Assembly (NCBI RefSeq): GCF_001425865.1
Contig: NZ_LMDS01000006.1
Span: 62,001-126,000 of the forward strand
Source: Rhizobacter sp. Root404
GTDB lineage: Bacteria > Pseudomonadota > Gammaproteobacteria > Burkholderiales > Burkholderiaceae_C
DNA length: 64,000 bases
Reading direction: 5' to 3'
The translations under genes were made by a program, and so were the position numbers. Shown here piece by piece: positions 53,160 through 60,381 of this stretch. Below the pieces are notes generated by a model. It had not been told where the DNA came from. It searched no databases and saw only the letters and a program-made list of their open reading frames with translations. Each line of letters opens with the position of its first letter. Position 1 is the first letter of the stretch.

Positions 53160-54263
53160 ATGACCACGCTGTTCGACCCCATCCACTTCGGCGACATCGC
53201 CGCCGCCAACCGCATCGTGATGGCCCCGCTGACGCGCGACCGCGCCGGTCCCGATCAGGTGCCGACGCCGTTGATGGCGACCTACTACGAGCAGCGCGCC
53301 ACGGCCGGCCTGATCGTCACCGAAGGCACGCAGATCAGCGCCGAGGGCCAGGGCTACCTCGACACGCCGGGGATCTACAGCGCCGCGCAGATCGCCGGCT
53401 GGAAGAAGGTCACCGACGCCGTGCACGCCAAAGGCGGCAAGATCGTCGTGCAGTTGTGGCACGTCGGGCGGATCTCGCACCTGTCGCTGCTGCCGCCGGG
53501 CCTGCAACCGGTGTCCAGCACCGCAACCCGCGCGAAGGGCAAGACCTTCACCGCGCAAGGCTTCGAGGACGTGTCCGAGCCGCGTGCGCTGCGCACCGAC
53601 GAGATTCCGCGCCTGATCGCCGACTACCGCCAGGCCGCGCGCAACGCGATCGAAGCCGGATTCGACGGCGTCGAGGTGCACGGTGCCAACGGCTACCTGC
53701 TCGAGCAATTCATGCGCGACAGCATCAACGACCGCACCGACGCGTACGGCGGCTCGCGCGAGAACCGCGCCCGGCTGGTCGTCGAGGTGATGACCGCGAT
53801 CGTCGACGAGATCGGCGCCGGCCGCACCGGCATCCGCCTGTCGCCGGTCACGCCGGCCAACGACGCCGGGCCGGACAGCGACCCGCAGGCGACCTACGAG
53901 CTCATCGTCGAGAAGCTCGCGACACTGAAGCTCGCCTTCATCCACGTCGTCGAGGGCGCGACCGGCGGCCCGCGCGATGTGGCGCCGTTCGACTTCGCGG
54001 CACTGCGGGCGCGCTTCAAGCAGGGTCACCCGCAAGGCGCCTGGATCGTCAACAACGGCTACACCCGCGAGATGGCGATCGAAGCCGTGGCGAGCGGCGC
54101 GGCCGACATGGTCGCGTTCGGCAAGCACTTCATCAGCAACCCGGACCTGGTCGAGCGCCTGAAGCGCGACGCGCCGCTCGCGCAGCCGAACCGCCAGACC
54201 TTCTATGGCGGCGGCGCCGAGGGCTATACCGACTATCCGCCGATGGAGCTGGCCCCAGCCTGA
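53160..54263 (+). CDS. Old Yellow Enzyme-family ene-reductase (NemA-like)
   Basis: 367 aa. FMN TIM-barrel. It starts LFDPIHFGDIAAANRIVMAP; the FMN/substrate site includes QLWHVGRISH and the His-Gly-Asn of GVEVHGANGYLLEQF, followed by RTDAYGGSRENRARL. The catalytic Tyr is within TDAYGG-type context of classical OYEs, where a His-Asn pair binds the carbonyl. It reduces activated alkenes, nitroesters or N-ethylmaleimide-like compounds with NADPH. It ends against a strong bidirectional hairpin terminator shared with the Kbp-like gene. Confidence 0.93.
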   Translation: MTTLFDPIHFGDIAAANRIVMAPLTRDRAGPDQVPTPLMATYYEQRATAGLIVTEGTQISAEGQGYLDTPGIYSAAQIAGWKKVTDAVHAKGGKIVVQLWHVGRISHLSLLPPGLQPVSSTATRAKGKTFTAQGFEDVSEPRALRTDEIPRLIADYRQAARNAIEAGFDGVEVHGANGYLLEQFMRDSINDRTDAYGGSRENRARLVVEVMTAIVDEIGAGRTGIRLSPVTPANDAGPDSDPQATYELIVEKLATLKLAFIHVVEGATGGPRDVAPFDFAALRARFKQGHPQGAWIVNNGYTREMAIEAVASGAADMVAFGKHFISNPDLVERLKRDAPLAQPNRQTFYGGGAEGYTDYPPMELAPA

Positions 54264-54283
54264 TCGACGCGCGGTCCCATGCA

Positions 54284-54309
54284 AACGGGCGGCCCGCGGG
54301 CCGCCCGTT
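54284..54309. terminator. Bidirectional terminator between the OYE and Kbp-like genes
   Basis: A perfect 26-bp palindrome with 13-bp arms (aacgggcggcccg and its complement) lies between two convergent stops. Only short T-runs flank it, but the stem is very stable. It would stop transcription from both sides. Confidence 0.75.
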
Positions 54310-54330
54310 GTCCACTCGAGGCGAGATCGA

Positions 54331-54804
54331 TCAGGCGGGGATGCGCAACACCTGGCCCGGGTAGATCTTGTCCGGGCTGGTCAGCATCGGCTTGTTGGCC
54401 TCGAAGATCTTCGGGTACTCGTTGGCATTGCCGTACTGGGTCTTGGCGATCGCCGACAGCGTGTCGCCGCGCACCACCGTGTACCAGCGGGATTCGTCGG
54501 CCGGCTCGGCCGTCGTCATCGCGTCGTCGACCTGGGTGACGCCCGACACGTTGCCGCAGCACAGCACGACCTTCTCGCGGGTCGCCTGGTCGGCGGCCTC
54601 GCCGGCCACCGAGACGGTGCCGGTCGCGCCGTCGAACGCCACGTCGAGGCCCTCGACCTTCAGGTTCTGCGTCTTGATGTACGCGGTGATCGCATCGGCC
54701 GCGGTCTTGTTGGCGGCATCGACGTCGGGCGCTTCGGCGGCAGCGGCGGGCTTGTGACCGAACAGCTTTTCGCCGGCTTCCTTGATGAAACTGATGATGC
54801 TCAT
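54331..54804 (-). CDS. BON-LysM protein (Kbp/YgaU-like)
   Basis: 157 aa. A BON domain (residues about 30-95; AYIKTQNLKVEGLDVAFDGA) and a C-terminal LysM domain (about 105-157; RWYTVVRGDTLSAIAKTQYG, ending YPGQVLRIPA) match Kbp, the E. coli cytosolic potassium-binding protein. There is no signal peptide, consistent with a cytosolic location. The starting MSIISFIKEAGEKLFG is conserved in the family. The gene stands alone. Confidence 0.92.
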   Translation of the reverse strand: MSIISFIKEAGEKLFGHKPAAAAEAPDVDAANKTAADAITAYIKTQNLKVEGLDVAFDGATGTVSVAGEAADQATREKVVLCCGNVSGVTQVDDAMTTAEPADESRWYTVVRGDTLSAIAKTQYGNANEYPKIFEANKPMLTSPDKIYPGQVLRIPA

Positions 54805-54946
54805 GGGTGCTTTCCTGGTGGGTGATCGAACGGATGCGGCTTCGATCGAGAGCTTTCAGCCGCACAGCCCCGCAATGTAGCGAGGCAGTGCAAAGCCGCG
54901 CAGCACCAATGGTCGGCGGTTGTAACAGGCGCCCGCTGCACGTGCC

Positions 54947-55546
54947 TCAGCGTCGGTGCGGCGCCACGCGCGCGCGGAACAGTTCCGCGATGCCGACCTC
55001 CTGCGGCCCGGGAACCCATTCGAACGCCTCGCCCGCACGCAGCGTGCCGGGGTGGCGCACGTCGAGGTAGAAGCCGCACCAGCTGTTCTGCACCATCAAC
55101 TTCGACGCCTGCTTGAACCCCATCGCGGCATTGAACTTGAAGCACGGGAAGCGCGGCTCGCTGACCGCCAGCTCGCAATCCGGGAAGCGCAGCACGTCGC
55201 CGACACAGACCTGGTCCTCGAGCAGCCCGGCGATCGTCAGGTTCTCGCCCAGCGCACCGGGCACCAGCGTCTCGCCCCATGCCGCGGCGCGCGCCTGGGC
55301 CCGAACCGTCTGCCAGAACGGGTAGTGCTCGCTCGGATAGGCGTAGATCGCCTTGCCGGGCCCGCCGTGCACCGACAGATCGGCCTGCTCGTCGCCCGCG
55401 AGGCCGAGCGGCCCGACCTCGACCGGGCCGGCGACGCCCCGCTTGAGGATGCCGGTCATCACCTCGCGGTCGTCGATCAGCATCGGTCGCGCGGCGGACA
55501 CGTTCAGGCTCAGCAGCTGGCCGAAGCGCGAGGCAGGATGGGTCAC
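54947..55546 (-). CDS. MOSC-domain protein (YiiM-like)
   Basis: 199 aa. It starts with GTG at 55546, overlapping the upstream stop by 4 bp. The MOSC barrel carries GLAGDEQADLSVHGGPGKAI and the conserved Cys in EPRFPCFKFNAAMG. YiiM-like proteins are molybdenum-cofactor hydroxylamine reductases active on N-hydroxylated bases. Coupling with a molybdate/tungstate-type binding protein supports a molybdenum link. Confidence 0.88.
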   Translation of the reverse strand: MTHPASRFGQLLSLNVSAARPMLIDDREVMTGILKRGVAGPVEVGPLGLAGDEQADLSVHGGPGKAIYAYPSEHYPFWQTVRAQARAAAWGETLVPGALGENLTIAGLLEDQVCVGDVLRFPDCELAVSEPRFPCFKFNAAMGFKQASKLMVQNSWCGFYLDVRHPGTLRAGEAFEWVPGPQEVGIAELFRARVAPHRR

Positions 55547-56370
55547 GGTGAGCGGTACTTTCCGTGGTGTGCGGCGACCACGCGGCGACCGCGTGGCCCG
55601 GCGACCCACGCGACGAACAGCTTGCCGGCGGGGTGTCGGCTGGCGAACGCGCGCATCACGTGCACCGGCTCCGCCAGCACCGGATCGCCTTCGACCAGCA
55701 CGCCGAGCGGCGCGCCACCCTGCGCGGCCCAGGCGCCGCGCTCCACGAGCGCGTAGGCACCGCGGGTGCGCGCTTGCGCGATCAGGCGCGTGGCTGGGTC
55801 GCCGCTCGCGTACCAGGGCGCCACGGGCGCAATGCCGGCACGGCGCCAGAGCGCCTGTTCGGCCAGGTGCAGGCCGGAACCGTCGGCTGCGGACAGGAAG
55901 GTCACCGCACCGGGCATGGCGAGCGCGGCGCGCTGCACCTGCGCCAGCGCGGAGGCGGCGTCGGCCGCGCCGGCGATACCGGCCGGATCCTTGTCCCTTT
56001 CCTTGGACTTACCGCGCACCAGCGGGCCGACCAGCACGAACTCCCCCGTCGCGACCGGCTGGCGGTCGTGCGCGAAGCCCTGCTGCACCAGGCGCGCTTC
56101 GGCGTCGGGGGCGTTGGTCAACGCCGCATCCAGCTCGCCGCGCTCCAGCGCGTCCAGCAACGGCCGCGCCGGACCGGCCACCGACTTCACGGCGATTCCG
56201 GTATCGATGCCGAACGCGCGGAGCAGCGCCGGCGCCAGGCCCGACTCGACCAGCGACGTGTCCACGCCCAGGCGGAACGGGTCGGCGTTCGACCGTTGCG
56301 GCTGGGCCGCCCCGGGCGCCGTGACGGCGATCCACGGCAACGACAACAGCAGGCGGCGGCGCAAGGGCAT
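55543..56370 (-). CDS. Tungstate/molybdate-type substrate-binding protein (TupA-like)
   Basis: 275 aa. A signal peptide (MPLRRRLLLSLPWIAVTAPG) ends around AAQ. The mature part is a type-II periplasmic binding fold: FRLGVDTSLVESGLAPALLR, LLDALERGELDAALTNAPDA and FVLVGPLVRGK. The pattern (SxxxSGL, NAPDAE, GPxxD-like) resembles TupA/WtpA and solitary anion-binding proteins. No ABC permease or ATPase is adjacent. Translational overlap with the MOSC gene suggests a molybdenum-cofactor link. It is divergent from pckG. Confidence 0.78.
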   Translation of the reverse strand: MPLRRRLLLSLPWIAVTAPGAAQPQRSNADPFRLGVDTSLVESGLAPALLRAFGIDTGIAVKSVAGPARPLLDALERGELDAALTNAPDAEARLVQQGFAHDRQPVATGEFVLVGPLVRGKSKERDKDPAGIAGAADAASALAQVQRAALAMPGAVTFLSAADGSGLHLAEQALWRRAGIAPVAPWYASGDPATRLIAQARTRGAYALVERGAWAAQGGAPLGVLVEGDPVLAEPVHVMRAFASRHPAGKLFVAWVAGPRGRRVVAAHHGKYRSP

Positions 56371-56437
56371 GGTCGATTATCGCCAGGCCTCGAGGCGGCA
56401 TAAAGTCATACCGAAAGCGCATGACCCCCCGGGAAAT

Positions 56438-56651
56438 GGTGGTTACCTGCCCATTACACTGGGACGACAATCCCCAAAAGGAACTGTAGAGAGCGGCGCC
56501 GGTCCGACCGATTCGGGCGCTCGTAATCGGCCCGTAACCACCGTTGCGGGGCTTGCGCCCAGCGGCATTGGGCAAGCCGGTCCGGCCCCTGCTACGGGCC
56601 GAGCGGGTTTGCCCAATCCCGCTTTTTTTGACTCCGATGACTGGACCCACG
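56438..56651 (+). promoter_or_regulatory. Structured 5' leader of pckG with terminator and alternative hairpins
   Basis: This 214-bp tract between the divergent starts holds many complementary segments. ggtggttac (56438-56446) pairs with gtaaccacc (56534-56542). ccgatt (56508-56513) pairs with aatcgg (56525-56530). A bulged hairpin occupies 56550-56578 (ggctt..gccca / tgggc..aagcc). attgggcaa (56567-56575) can instead pair with ttgcccaat (56609-56617), which lies in the loop of the terminator at 56602-56629. The helices at 56550-56578, 56567-56617 and 56602-56623 exclude one another in sequence, the layout of an attenuator or riboswitch. The ligand or trans factor is unknown. Confidence 0.6.
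56602..56629 (+). terminator. Intrinsic terminator in the pckG leader
   Basis: agcggg (56602-56607) pairs with cccgct (56618-56623) around a 10-nt loop, followed by seven Ts (56623-56629). It sits 23 bp before the chosen pckG start and on the pckG strand. No upstream gene on this strand exists for it to end, which points to regulated read-through into pckG. Confidence 0.7.
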
Positions 56652-58517
56652 ATGAACCGTCCCGCAATGGAAGGCGTGCGCCTGAACGTGCCCTCGAGCG
56701 TTCGCCACGCCCAATTGATCGAATGGGTGGCCGAAATGGCCGCGCTGACCGAAGCCGCCGACGTCTACTGGTGCGATGGCAGCAGCGCCGAGTACGACCG
56801 CCTGTGTGCGCAGCTGGTCGCCGCCGGCACGTTCAGGAAGCTCAACCCCGAGCTCCGGCCGAACAGCTACCTCGCCTGCAGCAGCCCGAGCGATGTGGCC
56901 CGGGTCGAAGACCGCACCTTCATCTGCTCCGAGAAGAAGGAGGACGCCGGCCCCACCAACAACTGGATGGCGCCCGGCGAGATGCGTGAGCTGCTGCAGA
57001 CGGGCCCGAACGCGCTGTTCCGCGGCGCCATGAAGGGCCGCACGATGTATGTCGTGCCGTTCTCGATGGGTCCGCTGGGTTCACCGATCGCGCACATCGG
57101 CGTCGAGCTGTCGGACAGCGCGTACGTCGCCGTCAACATGAAGCTGATGACGCGCATGGGCGCCAAGGTGCTGGACGTGCTCGGCACCGACGGCCATTTC
57201 GTCCCTTGCATGCACACCGTCGGTGCGCCGCTGGCCGCCGGCCAGAAGGACGTGGCCTGGCCGTGCAACACGACCAAGTACATCGTCCACTACCCCGAGA
57301 CGCAGGAGATCTGGAGCTACGGCTCAGGCTACGGCGGCAACGCGCTGCTCGGCAAGAAGTGCTTCGCGCTGCGGATCGCGTCGACCATGGGCCGCGAGCA
57401 GGGCTGGCTGGCCGAGCACATGCTGATCCTCGGCGTCACCTCGCCCTCGGGCAAGAAGCACCACGTCGCGGCGGCGTTCCCGAGCGCCTGCGGCAAGACC
57501 AACTTCGCGATGCTGATCCCGCCGGCCCAGCTCGGCGACTGGAAGGTCACGACGATCGGCGACGACATCGCCTGGATCAAGCCGGCGGCCGACGGCAAGC
57601 TCTACGCGATCAACCCGGAAGCCGGCTACTTCGGCGTGGCCCCGGGCACCAACGACAAGACCAACTTCAACTGCATGGCCAGCCTGAAGCGCGACGTGAT
57701 CTTCACGAACGTCGCGCTGACCGACGACGGTGACGTGTGGTGGGAAGGCATGACCGACACCCCGCCGGCGCACCTGACCGACTGGCAGGGCAAGGACTGG
57801 ACGCCCGCGATCGCGAAGGAGACCGGCGCCAAGGCCGCCCATCCGAACGCCCGCTTCACCGTCCCCGCCACCAACAACCCGGCGCTCGACCCGGAATGGG
57901 ACAACCCGGCCGGCGTGCCGATCGACGCGTTCATCTTCGGCGGGCGCCGCTCGACGACCGTGCCGCTCGTCACCGAGGCGCGCAACTGGGTCGAGGGCGT
58001 GTACATGGCCGCGACGATGGGCTCGGAGACCACCGCCGCCGCTGCCGGCGCGCAGGGCGTCGTTCGCCGCGACCCGTTCGCGATGCTGCCGTTCATGGGC
58101 TACAACATGAGCGACTACTTCCAGCACTGGCTGGACCTCGGCCGCAAGCTCGAGGCGTCCGGCGCCCAGCTGCCCAGGATCTATTGCGTCAACTGGTTCC
58201 GCAAGGGCGCCGACGGCAAGTTCGTCTGGCCCGGCTACGGCGAGAACATGCGCGTGCTGCAATGGATGATCGGGCGTGCCGACGGCACCGCGCAGGGCGA
58301 GGAAACCGCCTTCGGCGTCACGCCGCGCTACGGCGACCTCGACTGGACCGGCCTTGACTTCACGCCGACCCAGTTCGACCAGGTGACCCACCTGGACAAC
58401 GCGGCGTGGAAGACGGAACTCGGTCTGCACGCCGAGCTGTTCCAGCAACTGGCCTACCACCTGCCGACCGAGCTGATCGCCGCGAAGGCCGCGTTGGAGC
58501 GTCGCCTGGCCGCCTGA
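56652..58517 (+). CDS. pckG: Phosphoenolpyruvate carboxykinase (GTP)
   Basis: 621 aa from ATG 56652; an in-frame ATG at 56637 would add five residues. It converts oxaloacetate plus GTP to PEP, the entry to gluconeogenesis. The kinase-1a P-loop PSACGKTNFAML lies near residues 278-289. The substrate site includes FSMGPLGSP, and the R-loop region YVVPFSMGP follows family pattern; FIFGGRRSTTVPLV is the GTP-binding stretch. The long leader with an intrinsic terminator indicates control at transcription elongation. A strong terminator follows the gene. Confidence 0.97.
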   Translation: MNRPAMEGVRLNVPSSVRHAQLIEWVAEMAALTEAADVYWCDGSSAEYDRLCAQLVAAGTFRKLNPELRPNSYLACSSPSDVARVEDRTFICSEKKEDAGPTNNWMAPGEMRELLQTGPNALFRGAMKGRTMYVVPFSMGPLGSPIAHIGVELSDSAYVAVNMKLMTRMGAKVLDVLGTDGHFVPCMHTVGAPLAAGQKDVAWPCNTTKYIVHYPETQEIWSYGSGYGGNALLGKKCFALRIASTMGREQGWLAEHMLILGVTSPSGKKHHVAAAFPSACGKTNFAMLIPPAQLGDWKVTTIGDDIAWIKPAADGKLYAINPEAGYFGVAPGTNDKTNFNCMASLKRDVIFTNVALTDDGDVWWEGMTDTPPAHLTDWQGKDWTPAIAKETGAKAAHPNARFTVPATNNPALDPEWDNPAGVPIDAFIFGGRRSTTVPLVTEARNWVEGVYMAATMGSETTAAAAGAQGVVRRDPFAMLPFMGYNMSDYFQHWLDLGRKLEASGAQLPRIYCVNWFRKGADGKFVWPGYGENMRVLQWMIGRADGTAQGEETAFGVTPRYGDLDWTGLDFTPTQFDQVTHLDNAAWKTELGLHAELFQQLAYHLPTELIAAKAALERRLAA

Positions 58518-58540
58518 CGGCGCGTCGCCTCACCAAAGCA

Positions 58541-58566
58541 AAGGCCGGCGATCGCCGGCCTTTTTT
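58541..58566 (+). terminator. Rho-independent terminator after pckG
   Basis: A perfect palindrome ggccggcgatcgccggcc (58543-58560), extended by aa/tt, is followed by six Ts (58561-58566). It is 24 bp after the pckG stop. Confidence 0.92.
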
Positions 58567-58698
58567 CAGTGTGCGTGCGCGGTGCGCCAACTCGAGAACC
58601 ACGCCGCCAGCCGCACCAGCGCGCTGATCGGCCCGTTCGCCTCGTGGTCGATCGCCGGCAGGCGGCTGCGCGGTGCGAACCGCGACGTGTCGTGGCCG

Positions 58699-58950
58699 TC
58701 AGTCCGCATACAGGCCTTCATGGCGTGCCGCGGCGGCGTACAGGTCGGCGGCGAAGCCCGGGTCGGTCTTGGCGTAGGTCGAGGCGAGCTGGCGGACCTT
58801 CTGGGCTTCGATCGAGGCCGATTCGGCGGCACCGGCCGCAGCGGTCGGCGCCGCGGTGCGCGCGGCCGGGATCAGGTTGGTCAGCGCGGCGAGCAGGTGA
58901 TGGGCGAAGCGGTTGCGTTGCACGTTCGCGTGCAGGGTGGCGGTGGTCAT
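58699..58950 (-). CDS. Small unknown protein, Ala-rich
   Basis: 83 aa. No domain recognised. The N-terminal part (TLHANVQRNRFAHHLLAALT) is amphipathic. A Pro/Ala/Thr spacer leads to KVRQLASTYAKTDPGFAADL, then YAAAARHEG, a soluble helical tail. There is no signal peptide. It lies downstream of another small gene on the same strand, and both sit between pckG and the LysR gene. The ATG at 58950 follows a ggaaca purine patch. Coding character and the neighbouring pair support a real gene. Confidence 0.6.
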   Translation of the reverse strand: MTTATLHANVQRNRFAHHLLAALTNLIPAARTAAPTAAAGAAESASIEAQKVRQLASTYAKTDPGFAADLYAAAARHEGLYAD

Positions 58951-58996
58951 GGTGTGTTCCTTGCTGTATTCGATTTGAGAGGTGGTGCGCGGCGCG

Positions 58997-59236
58997 TCAG
59001 GCCAACGGGCCCTGGCGGGACGCGGCCCGGAGTTCCTTGGCCAGTTCAGGCTGGAGCGCCTCGCACTGGGCGGCAAAGGCGAGCAGGTGGCGCTGGGCGC
59101 GGGCGCGACCGGCAGCCTCCAGCGCGCGCCAGATGACCGCACCGGCCTGCTTGAACTGACGGCGCAGACCGGCGCCGGTCGATGCGGCGGCCGCGGCAGC
59201 GGACGTCATCGGCAGCGATGTGACAGCGGTGTTCAT
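58997..59236 (-). CDS. Small unknown protein, divergent from the LysR gene
   Basis: 79 aa. It starts MNTAVTSLPMTSAAAAAAST, then a basic helix LRRQFKQAGAVIWRALEAAG and RAQRHLLAFAAQCEALQPEL. The arrangement of a low-complexity N-terminus and an amphipathic helix with one Cys is shared in style with small regulatory or DUF1127-like proteins, but no family is claimed. It starts 117 bp from the divergent LysR start and may be that regulator's target. The next small gene begins 46 bp after its stop. Confidence 0.6.
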   Translation of the reverse strand: MNTAVTSLPMTSAAAAAASTGAGLRRQFKQAGAVIWRALEAAGRARAQRHLLAFAAQCEALQPELAKELRAASRQGPLA

Positions 59237-59288
59237 GCGAATTTCCCTTCTTTGCCGGGGCCGTTCTGGTCCCGATGCGCAGATACTA

Positions 59289-59335
59289 GGGTTAACCCGG
59301 ATAATTCGCCAATCAATCTTATGAATCGCCGTTAT
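59289..59335. promoter_or_regulatory. Symmetric elements between the LysR gene and the small ORFs
   Basis: A perfect palindrome gggttaaccc lies at 59289-59298. Just beyond it gataa (59300-59304) and ttatc (59332-59336) form a spaced inverted repeat around an AT-rich stretch. The region contains the divergent promoters and is a reasonable LysR site; no consensus is claimed. Confidence 0.4.
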
Positions 59336-59353
59336 CACGACGGCGTATGACGA

Positions 59354-60307
59354 ATGCCCACCGCGCTGAATTTCCGAACCCTCGACCTGAACCTGCTCCG
59401 CGTGTTCGACGTCGTGATGGCCGAGCGCAACCTCACCCGCGCCGCCGAGCGCCTGTCGATCACGCAACCCGCCGTCAGCAACGCCTTGAAGCGCCTGAAG
59501 GAGTCGGTAGGTGAGGACTTGCTTACGCGCGCAGCGACCGGCGTGAAGCCGACCCCGCGGGCCGAAGCCCTCTGGCCGGAAGTCCGCACGGCGCTGGGCC
59601 ACCTGCGCGCGGCGCTGGCGCCCGGCGAGTTCAACCCGCAGACCGACGCCGCCAGCTTCCGGATCGCGATGGCCGACGCGACTGCGGCGCTGTTCATGCC
59701 GCCGCTCGTGGCGCAGATCGAGTCCAGCGAGGCGCTGGCCAACGTGCGGGTGCTGCCGTTGGCCACCCGCGACCCGAGCGAGATGCTGGAGCGCGGCGAT
59801 GCCGACCTGGCGATCGGTTACTTCCCCGAAACGATCGCCGCGCTGACCAGCCAGGGCAGCGATTCGCCGCTCCACCATGCGCACCTGCACGACAGCGAGT
59901 ACGTCTGCGTCATGCGCGAGGACCATCCGCTCGCCGCCGGCGAGCTGACGCTGGACGCCTTCTGCGCGGCCGATCACCTGCTAGTCAACTTCGCGGGTCG
60001 CCCGTACGGCCTGGCCGACCAGGCGCTGGCGGCACTGAACCGCAAGCGCCGCATCGTCCTGACGGTGAACCAATACTTCACGGCCGGTCGCGTCGTCGCC
60101 AACAGCAACCTGCTGACCGTGCTGCCGGCCTACTTCGTCGAGGCGACGGGCTACCACGAACACGTCGTCACCCGACCGCTGCCGTTCGACCTGGCCGGCT
60201 TGCACGTGGCGATGGTCTGGCACCAGCGCAACGACCGCTCCAGTGCGCACCAGTGGCTGCGCGCTCGGTTGCTGGAAGCCGCAGCGCAGCACACCGCCAA
60301 CGGTTGA
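59354..60307 (+). CDS. LysR-family regulator (NodD/LinR-like)
   Basis: 317 aa. The HTH is RTLDLNLLRVFDVVMAERNL followed by ITQPAVSNALKRLKESVGE, the form typical of the NodD/NahR/LinR branch whose members respond to aromatic inducers. The effector domain covers about 95-300 (DADLAIGYFPETIAALTSQG; YVCVMREDHPLA). It precedes the hut operon on the same strand but is separated from it by a 24-bp palindrome of HutC type, so it probably does not control hut genes. The likely targets are the divergent small genes. Confidence 0.88.
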   Translation: MPTALNFRTLDLNLLRVFDVVMAERNLTRAAERLSITQPAVSNALKRLKESVGEDLLTRAATGVKPTPRAEALWPEVRTALGHLRAALAPGEFNPQTDAASFRIAMADATAALFMPPLVAQIESSEALANVRVLPLATRDPSEMLERGDADLAIGYFPETIAALTSQGSDSPLHHAHLHDSEYVCVMREDHPLAAGELTLDAFCAADHLLVNFAGRPYGLADQALAALNRKRRIVLTVNQYFTAGRVVANSNLLTVLPAYFVEATGYHEHVVTRPLPFDLAGLHVAMVWHQRNDRSSAHQWLRARLLEAAAQHTANG

Positions 60308-60334
60308 CGCGGCGCGCTTCTTCCCGCATGCTCC

Positions 60335-60358
60335 GCAAAGTGGTCTAGACCACTTTGC
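60335..60358. promoter_or_regulatory. 24-bp perfect palindrome, candidate HutC operator
   Basis: The half-site gcaaagtggtct is followed directly by its exact reverse complement. The centre GTCTAGAC fits GT-N-TA-N-AC, the recognition form of GntR regulators of the HutC subfamily. It ends 23 bp before the hutU start chosen here. The match to a HutC-type site, just upstream of histidine-utilisation genes, makes an operator role likely. No hutC gene is in the window. Confidence 0.75.
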
Positions 60359-60381
60359 CTCCATGCATGGAAAGACGCGCG

